Of a DNA stretch of 64,000 bases, positions 53,747-63,587 are shown piece by piece (the first letter of the stretch is position 1; the number at the start of each line of letters is the position of its first letter). The stretch is from Myxococcales bacterium (GTDB taxonomy: Bacteria > Myxococcota > Myxococcia > Myxococcales > Myxococcaceae). The DNA is taken from the NCBI GenBank assembly GCA_020846875.1, contig JADLDB010000101.1, positions 56,799-120,798 of the forward strand. The letters run 5' to 3'. The position numbers were made by a program, and so were the translations under genes. The notes beneath the pieces were generated by a model. It was not told the origin of the DNA. It did not search any database and saw only the letters and a program-made list of their open reading frames with translations.

Positions 53747-54967
53747 ATGGCGTTGATCGTCCAGAAGTACGGTGGCACCTCGGTCGGGGACATCGGCCGG
53801 ATCAAGAACGTGGCGCGGAAGGCCATCGCGGCGCAGCGCGAGGGGCACAAGGTGGTGGTGGTCGTCTCGGCGATGAGCGGCGAGACGAACCGGCTGCTCA
53901 AGCTGGTCGGCGAGCTCACCGAGCGGCCCAACGAGCGGGAGCAGGACGTAGTGGTGGCCACCGGGGAGCAGGTCACCATCGGGCTGACGGCGATCGCCCT
54001 CGGCGCGGCAGGCGGGCGAGCACGCAGCTTCATGGGGCACCAGTGCCGGATCGTCACCGACTCGACGTTCTCCAAGGCGCGGATCAAGCGCATCGACGCC
54101 GACGCCATCTACGCCTCGCTCGATCGCGCAGAGATCGCGGTGATCGCCGGCTTCCAGGGCGTGGACGAGGACGGGAACATCACCACCCTGGGGCGGGGCG
54201 GCTCGGACACCACCGCGGTGGCGATCGCCGCGGCGATCAAGGCCGACGCCTGCGAGATCTACACCGACGTCGACGGCGTCTACACCACGGATCCCAACGT
54301 GTGCCGCGCCGCGAGGAAGCTCGATCGGGTGAGCTACGAGGAGATGCTGGAGCTCGCCAGCGTGGGCGCCAAGGTCCTGCAGATCCGCTCGGTGGAGCTC
54401 GCCATGAAGTACCAGGTGCCCCTGTGGGTGAAGTCGTCCTTCACCGACGATCCCGGCACCCTGGTCTGTGAGGAGGACGCAGCGATGGAAGACGTGTTGG
54501 TCAGCGGGGTGGCCCTGGATCGCAACGAAGTGCGGGTGTCGATCTCCCGCGTGCCGGACGCGCCGGGCGTGGCCGCGCGCATCTTCGGGGCGCTCGATCA
54601 GAAGGCGATCAGCGTGGACGTGATCGTCCAGGCGCCGCCGGTGGACGGGAAGACGGATCTCACCTTCACCGTGGGCAAGGCTGATCTGGTCAAGACGAAG
54701 GACGTGATCGACCACCTGGTGCCCGAGATCCAGGCGGGCGGGGTGCAGGTCGACGAGGAGTGCTGCAAGGTGTCCATCGTCGGGGTGGGCATGCGCACCC
54801 ACTCGGGCGTCGCCGCGCGCATGTTCAAGACGCTCTACAAGGAAGGCATCAACATCCTCGCGATCTCCACCTCGGAGATCCGCGTCTCCTGCCTCATCCC
54901 GCCGAAGTATGCGGAGCTGGCGGTGCGGGCCCTGCACACCGAGTTCGGACTCGACCAGGCCGCCTGA
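53747..54967 (+). CDS. lysC: Aspartate kinase
   Basis: First enzyme of the lysine/threonine/methionine branch: phosphorylates aspartate. The 406-residue monofunctional form has the kinase N-terminus [23 protein letters not shown], the nucleotide-binding [16 protein letters not shown] and [13 protein letters not shown], and two C-terminal ACT domains (around [23 protein letters not shown] and [20 protein letters not shown]), the allosteric sites for end-product amino acids. No lysine riboswitch is seen in the 109-nt gap shared with hutH. Its stop overlaps the next start by 1 nt (TGATG). Confidence 0.96.
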   Translation: MALIVQKYGGTSVGDIGRIKNVARKAIAAQREGHKVVVVVSAMSGETNRLLKLVGELTERPNEREQDVVVATGEQVTIGLTAIALGAAGGRARSFMGHQCRIVTDSTFSKARIKRIDADAIYASLDRAEIAVIAGFQGVDEDGNITTLGRGGSDTTAVAIAAAIKADACEIYTDVDGVYTTDPNVCRAARKLDRVSYEEMLELASVGAKVLQIRSVELAMKYQVPLWVKSSFTDDPGTLVCEEDAAMEDVLVSGVALDRNEVRVSISRVPDAPGVAARIFGALDQKAISVDVIVQAPPVDGKTDLTFTVGKADLVKTKDVIDHLVPEIQAGGVQVDEECCKVSIVGVGMRTHSGVAARMFKTLYKEGINILAISTSEIRVSCLIPPKYAELAVRALHTEFGLDQAA

Positions 54968-55356
54968 TGCCGCAGCGGGCGTTGGCCGTCGTCCTTCTCG
55001 CGGCGCTGCTGCTCGCCGTGGCGGCGTGGTGGCGCTGGCCGTCGAACGCCGCGGCCCTCGACTGCCCGGACGGGCAGGTTTCGCTCGATGACGGCGGCGT
55101 GGCGCGGTGTGGCTCCGGGGCGCCGTTGCCCGCGGGCCAGGCGCTCACCGTGGGACAGAAGCTCGACTTGAACGCGGTCACCGCCGAGGACCTCGCGCTG
55201 CTCCCCGGCGTCGGGCCCGAGTTGGCGAGGACGCTCGTCGATGAGCGGACGCGGCTGGGCGGCTTCACCTCGTGGGATCAGGTCGACGCCGTGTCGGGAG
55301 TGGGTCCGGCGCGACTGGAAACGCTGCAACAAGCCTGTGCGCTGGGGCCGCACTGA
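54967..55356 (+). CDS. ComEA-like helix-hairpin-helix membrane protein
   Basis: A 129-residue exported protein: one N-terminal membrane or signal helix (about residues 5-21), a short linker with two cysteines (CPDGQ, ARCGSG), and a ComEA-type double helix-hairpin-helix domain at about 62-125 (LDLNAVTAEDLALLPGVGPELARTLVDE ... VSGVGPARLETLQ split here for length). The domain binds DNA without sequence preference, in competence or in other envelope roles. It overlaps lysC by 1 nt and is probably co-transcribed with it. Confidence 0.85.
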   Translation: MPQRALAVVLLAALLLAVAAWWRWPSNAAALDCPDGQVSLDDGGVARCGSGAPLPAGQALTVGQKLDLNAVTAEDLALLPGVGPELARTLVDERTRLGGFTSWDQVDAVSGVGPARLETLQQACALGPH

Positions 55357-55381
55357 CGGGGGCCTGTGCTAGAACAGCCGG

Positions 55382-57682
55382 GTGCTGATTTCGTGCGAGA
55401 AGTGCTCGACGACCTATGTCCTTGACGACGCACTGATCCCAGCGCAGGGCGCGCCCGTTCAGTGCACCCGCTGCAACCACGTCTTCACCGCCCGGCTGCC
55501 GAGCAAGGATCTCGCCTCGACTCTGCCCGGCCCCCCCAACTGGGACGCAGGGAAGAAGCCGGGTAGCTCCACGGTGGTCTTCGGCCAGGCCGCGGTCCCC
55601 GGCCCTGCTGCCCCGCCGCAGGCCAGCCAGACGATGGCCTTCGGAGCTGTCAGCGCCCCCAGCGGCGCTCCCCCCGCGGGCAAGCAGACGATGGTGTTCG
55701 GCGCGCCCGGGGCCGCCGCGCCCCCGTCGGGCCCCCCCGGCAAGCAGACGATGGTGTTCGGGGCCGCCGCGTCGCCGTCGGCGCCTCCCGGTAAGCAGAC
55801 GATGGTGTTCGGGGCCGCCGCGCCGCCCGCGGCCCCTCCCGGCAAGCAGACGATGGTGTTCGGCGCACCAGCGCCAGGCAGCGCTCCCGTGGCGGCGTCC
55901 TCTGCCGGCAAGCAGACGATGGTATTCGGCGCCCCTTCTGCGCCTCCGCCCCCCGCTGGGCCTGCCAGCAAACAGACGATGGTCTTCGGGGCAGTCCCTC
56001 CAGCGCAGAGCGCCCCCGCCCAGCCCGCGAAGAACCAGACGATGATGTTCGGCCGTGTCCCGGGCGGCGCTGCGCCGAAGGTCACCTCTGCTGCTCCTGG
56101 GGGTGAGGAGCCGAAGGAGCGCTCCGAGAGCACCGTCCGCGTCGATCTCGAGGCGATGATGCGCGGCCAGGGCGCGGAGGACTTCGACGCCGTCCAGGCG
56201 CGGCACGATCGCACCCAGCGCTACGCGATGGCGCAGTCCCCCCCCACCGCGCCCACGGGGAGCCCCGAGTCCGTCGAGGCGCGCCACGACCGCACCCAGC
56301 TCTTCGCCATGACGTCGCAGCAGGAGACGACCAAGCCCGACGCCAACGCGGCCCCCCAGCCCGAGCTCGGCAAGCGGATGGGCGACACCACGCTGCCCCC
56401 CGGCTTCGCCGAGATGCCCACCCTGGAGCCCGACGCCCACCCTCCGCCCGCCGCGGCCTCGGGGCCGCTGCACCAGACGCTCGTCTTCGGGGCGCAGGGC
56501 GGGCGCGCGCAGGTCTCCACCGATCCCGGCCTCGACCCTCCGGGCGTCCGGGTGCTGCTCGAGCCGGGGATGGTGACGCCGCCGGAAGCGGCCGCCTCCA
56601 GCCCCGAGCCGATCGCCACCACGCTGCCCAACCTGGCGCCGATCGAGCGCGGGCAGGAGCTGCCCCCCCTGCGCGTCGATCTCCCGCCGGAGCCCAGCTT
56701 CCCCACCTCGTCATCGCTCCCGCCGCAGGCCTCGGCGCCCGAAGACGAGGCGATGGCCGAGCTGCGCGCCAGCTCCAGCCGGCGCACGGCGATCGCCGTG
56801 GTGATCTTCCTGGTCATCGCGCTGGGGCTGGGCCTGGCCGTCCTCTGGCACCTCTTCGGCCGCTCGCTGCTGGGAGGAGACGGAAACGCCGAGGTGCTGG
56901 CGAAGACGGAGCAGGCCGTCGCTCGGCTGCGCATGGATGATCGCGACTCGCGCACCGGGGCGATCCGCGACCTGGAGGCCGTGCTGGCCGTAGCTCCCGA
57001 CCTGGTGGAGGCCCGCGCCGGCCTGGTGATGGCGCTCGCCTTCGCCTACGACGACGAGGGCGTCTGGGCCACGACGTACGCGGAGCAAGCCCGCCATGGG
57101 CGCGTGAAGGCGAGCGCAGCAGAAGAAGCTCAAGCCCGCCGCAAAGCCGCCGAGCAGCAGCTCCAGCCCGAGCTGGAGAAGCTGCAGATCAAGCTGAGGG
57201 AGCTCCCGGCCGGGACGCCCGAGTCCCAGGCTGCGCTGCGCGCCCTCGCGGTGGCCTTCGGGGCGCTGGGAGACGCGCGGGCCCTGGAGCTGGCCGAGCA
57301 GCACCACCAGCGCACCTCCACGCCCGACGACTGGGCCGATCTCGCCGTCCCCGAGTACCAGGCGACGCGGGGGGCCGATCCCTCCGAGGCGCTCAAGCTG
57401 CTGGACGAGGTCGGCCGCCGAAAGTCCAACAGCACCTTCTTCCGCGTGCTGGTCCTCAAGGCGCGGTTGCACGACAAGCTGGGCGAGAAGGCACCTGCCG
57501 AGGAGGCCCTGCACACCGTCACCACGCTCAACTCGAAGCACGAGCTCGCGGCCGCCATGCTGGACGCGCTGCGTCCCACGCCCCCGCCCGGGGGCCCCGG
57601 AAAGCCCGGGAAGCCCGTCGAATCCGAGGAAGGAGGCGGGAAGCGCTCAGCGGCCCGCGAATCGGGACTCGACGGGAAGTAG
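55382..57682 (+). CDS. MJ0042-type zinc-finger membrane protein with QTMVFG repeats
   Basis: A 766-residue single-pass membrane protein. The N-terminal 38 residues are an MJ0042-type zinc finger (CEKCSTTYVLDDALIPAQGA, then CTRCNHVF). Residues about 60-230 are Pro/Ala-rich with seven QTM[VAM]FG units, and later one QTLVFG. Two copies of ARHDRTQxxAM follow near 280-310. A transmembrane helix lies at about 470-492 (AIAVVIFLVIALGLGLAVLWHLF). The C-terminal part (about 500-735) is helical and TPR-like and should be periplasmic. Similar layouts occur in myxobacterial motility and polarity proteins, but no specific match is claimed. The start is a GTG at 55382. Its 3' end overlaps the convergent peptidase gene by 36 nt. 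Confidence 0.8.
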   Translation: MLISCEKCSTTYVLDDALIPAQGAPVQCTRCNHVFTARLPSKDLASTLPGPPNWDAGKKPGSSTVVFGQAAVPGPAAPPQASQTMAFGAVSAPSGAPPAGKQTMVFGAPGAAAPPSGPPGKQTMVFGAAASPSAPPGKQTMVFGAAAPPAAPPGKQTMVFGAPAPGSAPVAASSAGKQTMVFGAPSAPPPPAGPASKQTMVFGAVPPAQSAPAQPAKNQTMMFGRVPGGAAPKVTSAAPGGEEPKERSESTVRVDLEAMMRGQGAEDFDAVQARHDRTQRYAMAQSPPTAPTGSPESVEARHDRTQLFAMTSQQETTKPDANAAPQPELGKRMGDTTLPPGFAEMPTLEPDAHPPPAAASGPLHQTLVFGAQGGRAQVSTDPGLDPPGVRVLLEPGMVTPPEAAASSPEPIATTLPNLAPIERGQELPPLRVDLPPEPSFPTSSSLPPQASAPEDEAMAELRASSSRRTAIAVVIFLVIALGLGLAVLWHLFGRSLLGGDGNAEVLAKTEQAVARLRMDDRDSRTGAIRDLEAVLAVAPDLVEARAGLVMALAFAYDDEGVWATTYAEQARHGRVKASAAEEAQARRKAAEQQLQPELEKLQIKLRELPAGTPESQAALRALAVAFGALGDARALELAEQHHQRTSTPDDWADLAVPEYQATRGADPSEALKLLDEVGRRKSNSTFFRVLVLKARLHDKLGEKAPAEEALHTVTTLNSKHELAAAMLDALRPTPPPGGPGKPGKPVESEEGGGKRSAARESGLDGK
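55682..56053 (+). repeat. Tandem QTMVFG-encoding repeats
   Basis: Codons for KQTMVFG begin at 55682, 55742, 55793, 55844, 55910 and 55970, and NQTMMFG at 56033. Spacing is 51-66 nt and always a multiple of three. The core GCAAGCAGACGATGGTGTTC is nearly identical in DNA, while the Pro/Ala spacers vary, so the repeats arose by duplication and only the core is kept. Confidence 0.85.
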
Positions 57683-58384
57683 GGTGGCGTAACCCGCGAA
57701 CAGCTCGGCGGTCAGGCGAGGTTTGGCTCCCGGTCCGCCGGCGCGCAGCCAGTCGTTGACCCGCCGCCCGCCCGGCGTGGTGGCCTTGTCGCGGTGGGCG
57801 AGGTTCATGCGGTAGCGGACGACGCCTCGCGCGACCCGGTGGATGACGATCACCGTGCCGTCGTCCTCGAGCGACTCCACCAGCCCCACGTGGGTCAGCC
57901 CGTCGTTGTCGCGCCCGTCGCGGTTGAGATCGTACGTCTCGCGGAAGAAGACCAGGTCTCCCGCCACCGGGTGTCCGCCGGTGTAGATGCGGCCGTGGCG
58001 CGCCGCGAAGCGCCAGATCGCGGTGACGCCGTTGTCGCCGGGCTCGGCCGCGCTCATCAGATCGACGCCCGCCTGCGTGTACGCCGCGCGCACCAGCCCG
58101 GTGCAGTCGTCACCGAAGCGCTGCCCGTTGACGACGATCTTCCGCTTCCCCACCAGCCGCTGGGCCGTGGAGAGCGCCGTGTCGCGCGCCCCGGGGCTCA
58201 CCGGCAGCGGCGTGGACGCTGCCTCGGCGTCGGGGACCAGACGTGGGGCAGCGGGGCGGGTGAAGGGCTCGTACGCGTCGGCGAGGAGCCGGCGTGCGCC
58301 GGCCGGAGCGCCGGTCGCGCAGGCGGACAGCAGGGCGGCGAGGGAGACGGAGAGGAGGCAGCGGGCCAGCGGGGAGCGCAACAT
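57647..58384 (-). CDS. NlpC/P60- or CHAP-like cell-wall peptidase lipoprotein
   Basis: A 245-residue outer-membrane or periplasmic lipoprotein. The signal [22 protein letters not shown] puts the lipobox Cys at 22. The catalytic domain (about 85-225) has Cys94 in [12 protein letters not shown], His165 in LTHVGLVES and a polar residue, perhaps H182, as third member, the order of NlpC/P60 and CHAP amidases that cut peptidoglycan peptides. The ATG at 58384 was chosen for its signal peptide. It is convergent with, and overlaps by 36 nt, the zinc-finger gene, and divergent from the helical-repeat lipoprotein. Confidence 0.85.
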   Translation of the reverse strand: MLRSPLARCLLSVSLAALLSACATGAPAGARRLLADAYEPFTRPAAPRLVPDAEAASTPLPVSPGARDTALSTAQRLVGKRKIVVNGQRFGDDCTGLVRAAYTQAGVDLMSAAEPGDNGVTAIWRFAARHGRIYTGGHPVAGDLVFFRETYDLNRDGRDNDGLTHVGLVESLEDDGTVIVIHRVARGVVRYRMNLAHRDKATTPGGRRVNDWLRAGGPGAKPRLTAELFAGYATLLPVESRFAGR

Positions 58385-58451
58385 GCTCCAACAGCGTCCT
58401 TCAACCAGCGCTCCCGTCAAAAAGCCGGCCGGGGTAAAGGGCTGTTCGCCC

Positions 58452-60116
58452 GTGCGCCTGCTCCTCTTCCCTGCCGCCCTCGCGCTCGCCCTGCTGGGGT
58501 GCCGTGATCCCGCGTACACGATGGCCTCGAAGCGAGACACGGTGGAGGCCTGGCGGGAATTCATCCTTCAGAACCCGAAGGACGAGCACCTGGAGGACGC
58601 GAGGGATCGCCTGGCGGAGCTCGAGCTGATCGAAGCCCAGAAGGTGCACTCGGTGGTGGCCTACAAGCGCTTCCTCGAGGAGTTCGGCGACACCGACTCC
58701 GCGCCCGCCGCGAAGAAGCTGCTCGAGTCGTTGCGCTTCAACGCGGCGATGGAGAAGGGCACCGCCCAGGCGCTGCGGCAGTTCCTCCGCGATCACCCCG
58801 GTGGGACGCACCGCGCGGAGGTGGAGAAGAAGCTGGCCGAGCTGGAGATGAGGGAGGTGCTGGCGGGGGACGATCTCAAGGCGCTCGCGGCGGTGACGGC
58901 GGGGCACCCCGAGGATCCCCGCGCCGAGGCCGCCGCGCTCAAGCTGGACGACGTGGCGTTCGCCGAAGCGCGCTCCGCCGGGGGATGGATGGCGTACCTC
59001 GCCGACTTCCCGGCCGGGCGGCACCGGGACGAGGCGAGGGTTCGGCTGTTGTCGCTCGAGCTCGACGGGCTGCTCGTCTCCGGCGATCTGAAGACGGCGC
59101 GGGCGCTGGCGGCGAAGTCCCCCTTGGCGAAAGAGCTCGAGGATCTGCCGGCGCGCTTCAAGCGGGCCGAGGCGGTGGAGGCCCTGGAGCGCTCCAGGGA
59201 CGAGCGGATCCGCCGGGCGTTGCCTTCGTACATGCTGCGCTCGCTGGACGACCTGGTGAAGTCGCTGCAGGCGCACGATCCGATGGATCGCTGGCAGGCG
59301 GCGGAGGAGCTGGGCTTCCACGTCTCGGTGCACGCGCTGGATCCGCTGCTGGAGGCGTTCCGAACCGGGCGGCTGCCGCTGATCCGCCTCCAGGCCTTCG
59401 TCAGTCTCGGCCGGGTGCTGCGCGCGCTGCCCCGTCCGGTGGCCGAGTACGAGGTGGCGGCGCGGGTGAGCCGGCTCAAGGAGCAGGCGAGCGACGCGCA
59501 GTTGCAGTTGACGATCGCCGCGCTGCTCGACCTCACCGGGCAGCTCGATCGCGCCGCGTCCGAGTACCAGAAGGCGTGGGACACCAACGTGCCCGATCCG
59601 GTGGTGCTGCAGCGCTGGGCGGACCTGCGCCTCGAGCGCCGGCAGTTCTTCTCGGCGGCGGTGGCGGCGCGGCAGCTCGGCCTGTGGGCAGCGGAGGTGC
59701 TGGCGGCGCAGGGACCGGTGGGGCCGACCAACGCGCTGGCCGCGTCGCGGGAGCTCTGCTCGGCGCTGACGGCCGCGCGGCGGGCAGAGGAGGTGATCGC
59801 GCTGGCCTCGAAGGAGAAGACCGAGTTCCCCGAGGATCTCGAGCAGTTCCTCGTGCGCGCGCGGGAGGTGCGGCGCCTGGCGGAGGCGAAGCTGCGCGAC
59901 GCCGAGCTGCAGCTCTTGGCGCTGGACGAGCGGGCCCGGAGGTGCGGGGACTCCCGGGTGACGGATCGCATGGCCGAGGGCAAGAAGACGCGGCTGGCGG
60001 CGCTGGGCGACCTGGCGGCGAAGCCCCCGAAGGAGTGGCCGCTGATCCGCGAGGTCGCCATCGAGCGCGATCCCGAGCCGGCGGTCCGGGAAGCAGCGCG
60101 CGGCGCCTCGAGGTGA
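58452..60116 (+). CDS. Helical-repeat lipoprotein
   Basis: A 554-residue exported protein. The GTG at 58452 gives [17 protein letters not shown] with the lipobox Cys at 17. The mature part is entirely helical: TPR- or Sel1-like pairs in the first half ([29 protein letters not shown]), a HEAT-like stretch about 270-320 ([44 protein letters not shown] split here) and TPRs again after 350. It is probably a scaffold at the outer membrane or in the periplasm. No specific family is recognised. Confidence 0.75.
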   Translation: MRLLLFPAALALALLGCRDPAYTMASKRDTVEAWREFILQNPKDEHLEDARDRLAELELIEAQKVHSVVAYKRFLEEFGDTDSAPAAKKLLESLRFNAAMEKGTAQALRQFLRDHPGGTHRAEVEKKLAELEMREVLAGDDLKALAAVTAGHPEDPRAEAAALKLDDVAFAEARSAGGWMAYLADFPAGRHRDEARVRLLSLELDGLLVSGDLKTARALAAKSPLAKELEDLPARFKRAEAVEALERSRDERIRRALPSYMLRSLDDLVKSLQAHDPMDRWQAAEELGFHVSVHALDPLLEAFRTGRLPLIRLQAFVSLGRVLRALPRPVAEYEVAARVSRLKEQASDAQLQLTIAALLDLTGQLDRAASEYQKAWDTNVPDPVVLQRWADLRLERRQFFSAAVAARQLGLWAAEVLAAQGPVGPTNALAASRELCSALTAARRAEEVIALASKEKTEFPEDLEQFLVRAREVRRLAEAKLRDAELQLLALDERARRCGDSRVTDRMAEGKKTRLAALGDLAAKPPKEWPLIREVAIERDPEPAVREAARGASR

Positions 60117-60138
60117 TCTCCGGGCGAGGCGCGCGGCC

Positions 60139-61458
60139 CTACGCGATCCCCGCGAAGAAGAAGCGGCAGATGAAGAGCGCGCCCAGGGGCCCGAGGACGT
60201 CCGCCACCACGCACGCCGCCAGGGCGTGGCGCACCGCGCGGACCTGCACCACCCCGAAGTACAGCGCCAGCACGTAGAAGGTCGTCTCGGTGGTGCCGTA
60301 CAGCACGGACACCAGGTAGCCCACGAAGCTGTCGGGGCCGGACTTCTTCAGGGTGTCCGTCAGCACGCCCAGCGCGCCGCTGCCGGACAGGGGCCGCAAG
60401 AGCGCCATCGGCAGGGCCTCAGACGGGAAGCCGATCGGTGAGAGCAGGGGTGTCAAGGCGTCCAGCAGCACGCCCATCGCCCCCGACGCGCGGAACAGGC
60501 CGATGCACACGAGCATCGCCACCAGGAAGGGGATGATCGCCACCGACGTGGTGAAGCCTTCCTTGGCCGCGCCGATGAAGGCCTCGTACACCTTCACCTG
60601 CCGGGCGAAGCCCACCGTGACGATGGACAGCATCAGGAGCGGGAGCAGCCAGCCCGAGAGCACCGCGCGCGCCACCTCGAAGCCCTTCGCCTCCGCGGGT
60701 TGAGAGAGCGCGTGGCGCACCAGCGCGAAGACGATCGCCGCGCCGATCGCCGCCGCCACCAACTGCCTCCAGAGGGGCGCCTTCGTCTCGATCGCCGCCA
60801 GGGCCTCGGCCTTCGCCAGCGCGTCCGCGTCCGGCGCCTTGAGCGCCTCGGCGGGGGCGACCTCCGCGAACCTCTCTACGGCGAACGCCTGCCGGCCCTG
60901 CAGCAGCTTGGCCGCGAGCACCGCGCAGGTGGTGGTGAAGAGCGTCGCCAGGATGGTGGGCAGGATGATCCCCGCCGGATCCACCGAGCCGGCCGTGGCC
61001 CGCAGGGCGATGACGTTGAGCGGCAGGAGCGTCAGCCCCGCGGTGTTGATCGCCAGGAAGGTGACCATCGCGTTGGTGGCGACGCCCTTCTTCTGGTTGA
61101 GCGAGTCCAGCTCCAGCATCGCCTTGAGGCCGAAGGGGGTGGCGGCGTTGCCCAGGCCCAGCAGGTTGCTGACGATGTTCATGATCATCGCCCCCATCGC
61201 CGGGTGCTCGGGGGGGACGTCGGGGAAGAGTCGGGTCATCAGGGGCTTGAGCAGCCGCGCCAGGCCGGCCATCAACCCCGCCTGCTTGAGCACGCCCACG
61301 AAGCCCAGCCACAGCGCCATCTGCCCCACCAGGCTGATGGACAGCTCCACCGCCGCCTTCGCCGAGGTGACGGAGGCCTCGGTGAGGGCCTGCATTCGGC
61401 CGGTGAAGGCCGCCGCGACCACCGAGATCACCACCAGCCCCGCGAAGATCCAGTTCAT
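60139..61458 (-). CDS. SpmA-SpmB fusion, nucleoside-recognition membrane protein
   Basis: A 439-residue integral membrane protein that joins homologues of spore maturation proteins SpmA (about residues 1-200) and SpmB (about 260-439) in one chain. Each half carries a Gate/nucleoside-recognition domain; NIVSNLLGLGNAATPFGLKAM is the SpmA landmark and LRPLSGSGALGVLTDTL the SpmB one. A soluble linker (about 200-245) lies between. The substrate is unknown; in Bacillus the pair affects spore dehydration, and fused forms are common in non-sporing bacteria. The ATG at 61458 is divergent from the Hsp70 gene. Confidence 0.9.
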   Translation of the reverse strand: MNWIFAGLVVISVVAAAFTGRMQALTEASVTSAKAAVELSISLVGQMALWLGFVGVLKQAGLMAGLARLLKPLMTRLFPDVPPEHPAMGAMIMNIVSNLLGLGNAATPFGLKAMLELDSLNQKKGVATNAMVTFLAINTAGLTLLPLNVIALRATAGSVDPAGIILPTILATLFTTTCAVLAAKLLQGRQAFAVERFAEVAPAEALKAPDADALAKAEALAAIETKAPLWRQLVAAAIGAAIVFALVRHALSQPAEAKGFEVARAVLSGWLLPLLMLSIVTVGFARQVKVYEAFIGAAKEGFTTSVAIIPFLVAMLVCIGLFRASGAMGVLLDALTPLLSPIGFPSEALPMALLRPLSGSGALGVLTDTLKKSGPDSFVGYLVSVLYGTTETTFYVLALYFGVVQVRAVRHALAACVVADVLGPLGALFICRFFFAGIA

Positions 61459-61545
61459 CGGTGCGGGCGAGTTGACTCCGCCTCACCGGCACGCGCGAGT
61501 TTCTGTCCGCCCGCCCCGCTCGTGGTACGAAGGCGCTCGGGTGAC

Positions 61546-63159
61546 ATGGCGGCGGAAAAGGCGCGCATCGTAGGCATCGACCTTGGCACGACGAACACGC
61601 TCGTCGCGTCGGTGAAGAATCGTGTGCCCCGCATCGTGCCCACCGACCGCGGCACGCTGATCCTCCCCTCCGTGGTGGCGCTCTCCCCGAAGGGCGACCT
61701 GGTGGTGGGCGGCGTGGCCAAGGATCAGATCCTCACCAACCCCAAGAACACCATCTACGGGGCCAAGCGCCTCATCGGCCGCAAGTACGACTCCAGGGTG
61801 GTGCAGGAGCTCAAGAGCTACTTCACCTACGACATCGTCGAGGGGGCCGACGGCGACGCGGCGGTCAACCTGGGCGGGCGGGTGTACCGGCTGCCCGAGG
61901 TGTCGGCGATGGTGCTCTCGCAGGTGAAGACGATCGCCGAGCAGTTCCTGGGCGGCCCCATCTCCGAGGCGGTGATCACGGTGCCCGCCTACTACAACGA
62001 CAACCAGCGCCAGGCGGTGAAGGAGGCGGGGCTTCTGGCCGGCCTCTCCGTGAAGCGGATCGTCAACGAGCCGACCGCGGCGGCGCTGGCCTACGGCTTC
62101 AACCGCGGGCTCGATCAGAAGGTGCTGGTGTACGACCTGGGCGGCGGCACCTTCGACGTCTCGGTGCTGCAGCTCACCGGCAACGTCTTTGAGGTGACGG
62201 CCACCGGCGGCGACACCTTCCTGGGCGGCATCGACTTCGACAACCGGATCGTCGACTTCGTGCTGGAGAGCTTCAAGAAGGAGACGAAGATCGATCTCAC
62301 CCAGAGCCCGATCGCCATGCAGCGGGTGAAGAACGCGGCCGAGGCGGCGAAGATCGATCTGTCGCTGATGCAGAACGTGGTGATCGAGCTGCCCTTCGTG
62401 GAGGAGCGCAAGGGCAAGCCGGTGGACCTCAAGGTGCCGCTCACCCGCGAGCAGCTCAACGCGCTCACCGGGGATCTGGTCGAGCGCACCTTCCAGATCT
62501 GCGACGAGGTGCTGACCGAGAAGGGGATCGCCCGATCGTCGATCGACGAGATCATCCTGGTGGGCGGGCAGAGCCGCATGCCGCTGGTGCAGCAGCGCAT
62601 CCACCAGCACTTCGGCAAGCCGCCACGCAAGGGGGTGCACCCCGACGAGTGCACGGCGCTGGGGGCGGCGCTGCTGGCGGAGTCGCTGGACTCCATCGAC
62701 TCGGTGACGCTGCTCGACGCCCTGTCCATGCCGATCGGCTATGGGCTGCCCACCGGCCGGTTCCGGAAGATCGTCGACAAGAACCACCGGGTGCCGGCCA
62801 CCAAGAGCTTCCGGGTGCCGCCGCCGGCCAAGCCGGGCGCGCCCTTCGTGGAGATCGACATCTACCAGGGGGACAGCGAGTTCATCGTCGACAACGAGTA
62901 CCTGGGCACGGTGAAGCTGCCCGCCGCGGCCACCGGCCGGCGCATCGACTTCAAGCTGGACGAGGAGTGCCTGCTGCACGTGTACGTGGAGGGCGCCGGC
63001 GAGCCGAAGGAAGTGAAGCTGGCTACCCGCGATACGCCCGAGGTCCTCAAGAAGATGATCGCCGAGCAGCTCGCGAAGAGGACGCAGGAAGACGAGCGCG
63101 CCGCGGCGGAGAAGGGCGGCCTGTTCTCCAGCATCAAGCGCCTGCTCGGGGGCGGGTGA
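61546..63159 (+). CDS. Lidless Hsp70 (DnaK-like) protein
   Basis: A 537-residue Hsp70 with a full nucleotide-binding domain (about 1-380): GIDLGTTNTLVA, VPAYYNDNQRQAVKEAG, VYDLGGGTFDVSVL and VGGQSRMPLVQQ. The beta-sandwich substrate domain follows (about 395-500), but the helical lid of DnaK (about 100 residues) is missing; a short charged helix ending LFSSIKRLLGGG replaces it. It is therefore not the main DnaK. Myxobacteria have a DnaK relative, SglK, in social motility; whether this is that gene is not shown by the sequence. Its stop overlaps the next start (TGATG). Confidence 0.9.
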   Translation: MAAEKARIVGIDLGTTNTLVASVKNRVPRIVPTDRGTLILPSVVALSPKGDLVVGGVAKDQILTNPKNTIYGAKRLIGRKYDSRVVQELKSYFTYDIVEGADGDAAVNLGGRVYRLPEVSAMVLSQVKTIAEQFLGGPISEAVITVPAYYNDNQRQAVKEAGLLAGLSVKRIVNEPTAAALAYGFNRGLDQKVLVYDLGGGTFDVSVLQLTGNVFEVTATGGDTFLGGIDFDNRIVDFVLESFKKETKIDLTQSPIAMQRVKNAAEAAKIDLSLMQNVVIELPFVEERKGKPVDLKVPLTREQLNALTGDLVERTFQICDEVLTEKGIARSSIDEIILVGGQSRMPLVQQRIHQHFGKPPRKGVHPDECTALGAALLAESLDSIDSVTLLDALSMPIGYGLPTGRFRKIVDKNHRVPATKSFRVPPPAKPGAPFVEIDIYQGDSEFIVDNEYLGTVKLPAAATGRRIDFKLDEECLLHVYVEGAGEPKEVKLATRDTPEVLKKMIAEQLAKRTQEDERAAAEKGGLFSSIKRLLGGG

Positions 63160-63575
63160 TGCCTTCAGGCGGGGGCGGGGCCTTCCCCTCGGAGGCCTGG
63201 TGCCGCCGGGCGATCGCCCTGTTCAACGAGGATCCCGAGGCGGCCGGCGCGGCGCGCGGCTGGGACGGGGACTTCGGGATCGTCTTCGACGGGGCGGACG
63301 GCGCGCTGGCGGTGTGGGTGGGGCCGCCGGCGCAGGGACGCCTGCCCGAGCCCGTGTTCCTCTCGCTGGCCGAGCTGGAGGCCCAAGCCCCCAGGTACTT
63401 CGCCCGGGCCACCGTGGAGGACTGGCGCGCCTTGATGCAGGGGAGGCTGGATCCGGTGGGCGCCATCGTGCAGAAGCGGCTCCTCGCGCGCGGAGATCTG
63501 TCGCCGATCATCGCGCGGCTGTCCTACCGGGGGCTCGCGCTGCGCTGGCTGGCCCGCATCGACGTGTCCACGTAG
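63159..63575 (+). CDS. SCP2-like sterol/lipid-binding domain protein
   Basis: A 138-residue soluble protein. The layout and the late motif LMQGRLDPVGAIVQKRLLARGDLSPIIARL resemble SCP2 sterol-carrier domains, where a G+L+ strand is followed by a long helix. No export signal. It overlaps the Hsp70 stop by 1 nt and lies 12 nt before a small coiled-coil gene; the three form an operon. A role in delivering a lipid ligand or folding client is guesswork. Confidence 0.6.
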   Translation: MPSGGGGAFPSEAWCRRAIALFNEDPEAAGAARGWDGDFGIVFDGADGALAVWVGPPAQGRLPEPVFLSLAELEAQAPRYFARATVEDWRALMQGRLDPVGAIVQKRLLARGDLSPIIARLSYRGLALRWLARIDVST

Positions 63576-63587
63576 GAGGAAATCGCG

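Noticed and set aside
55682..56053. CRISPR-like or intergenic repeat array
   Set aside because: The repeats are in frame, encode a conserved peptide and lie within one open reading frame; spacers are Pro/Ala codons, not unique spacers.
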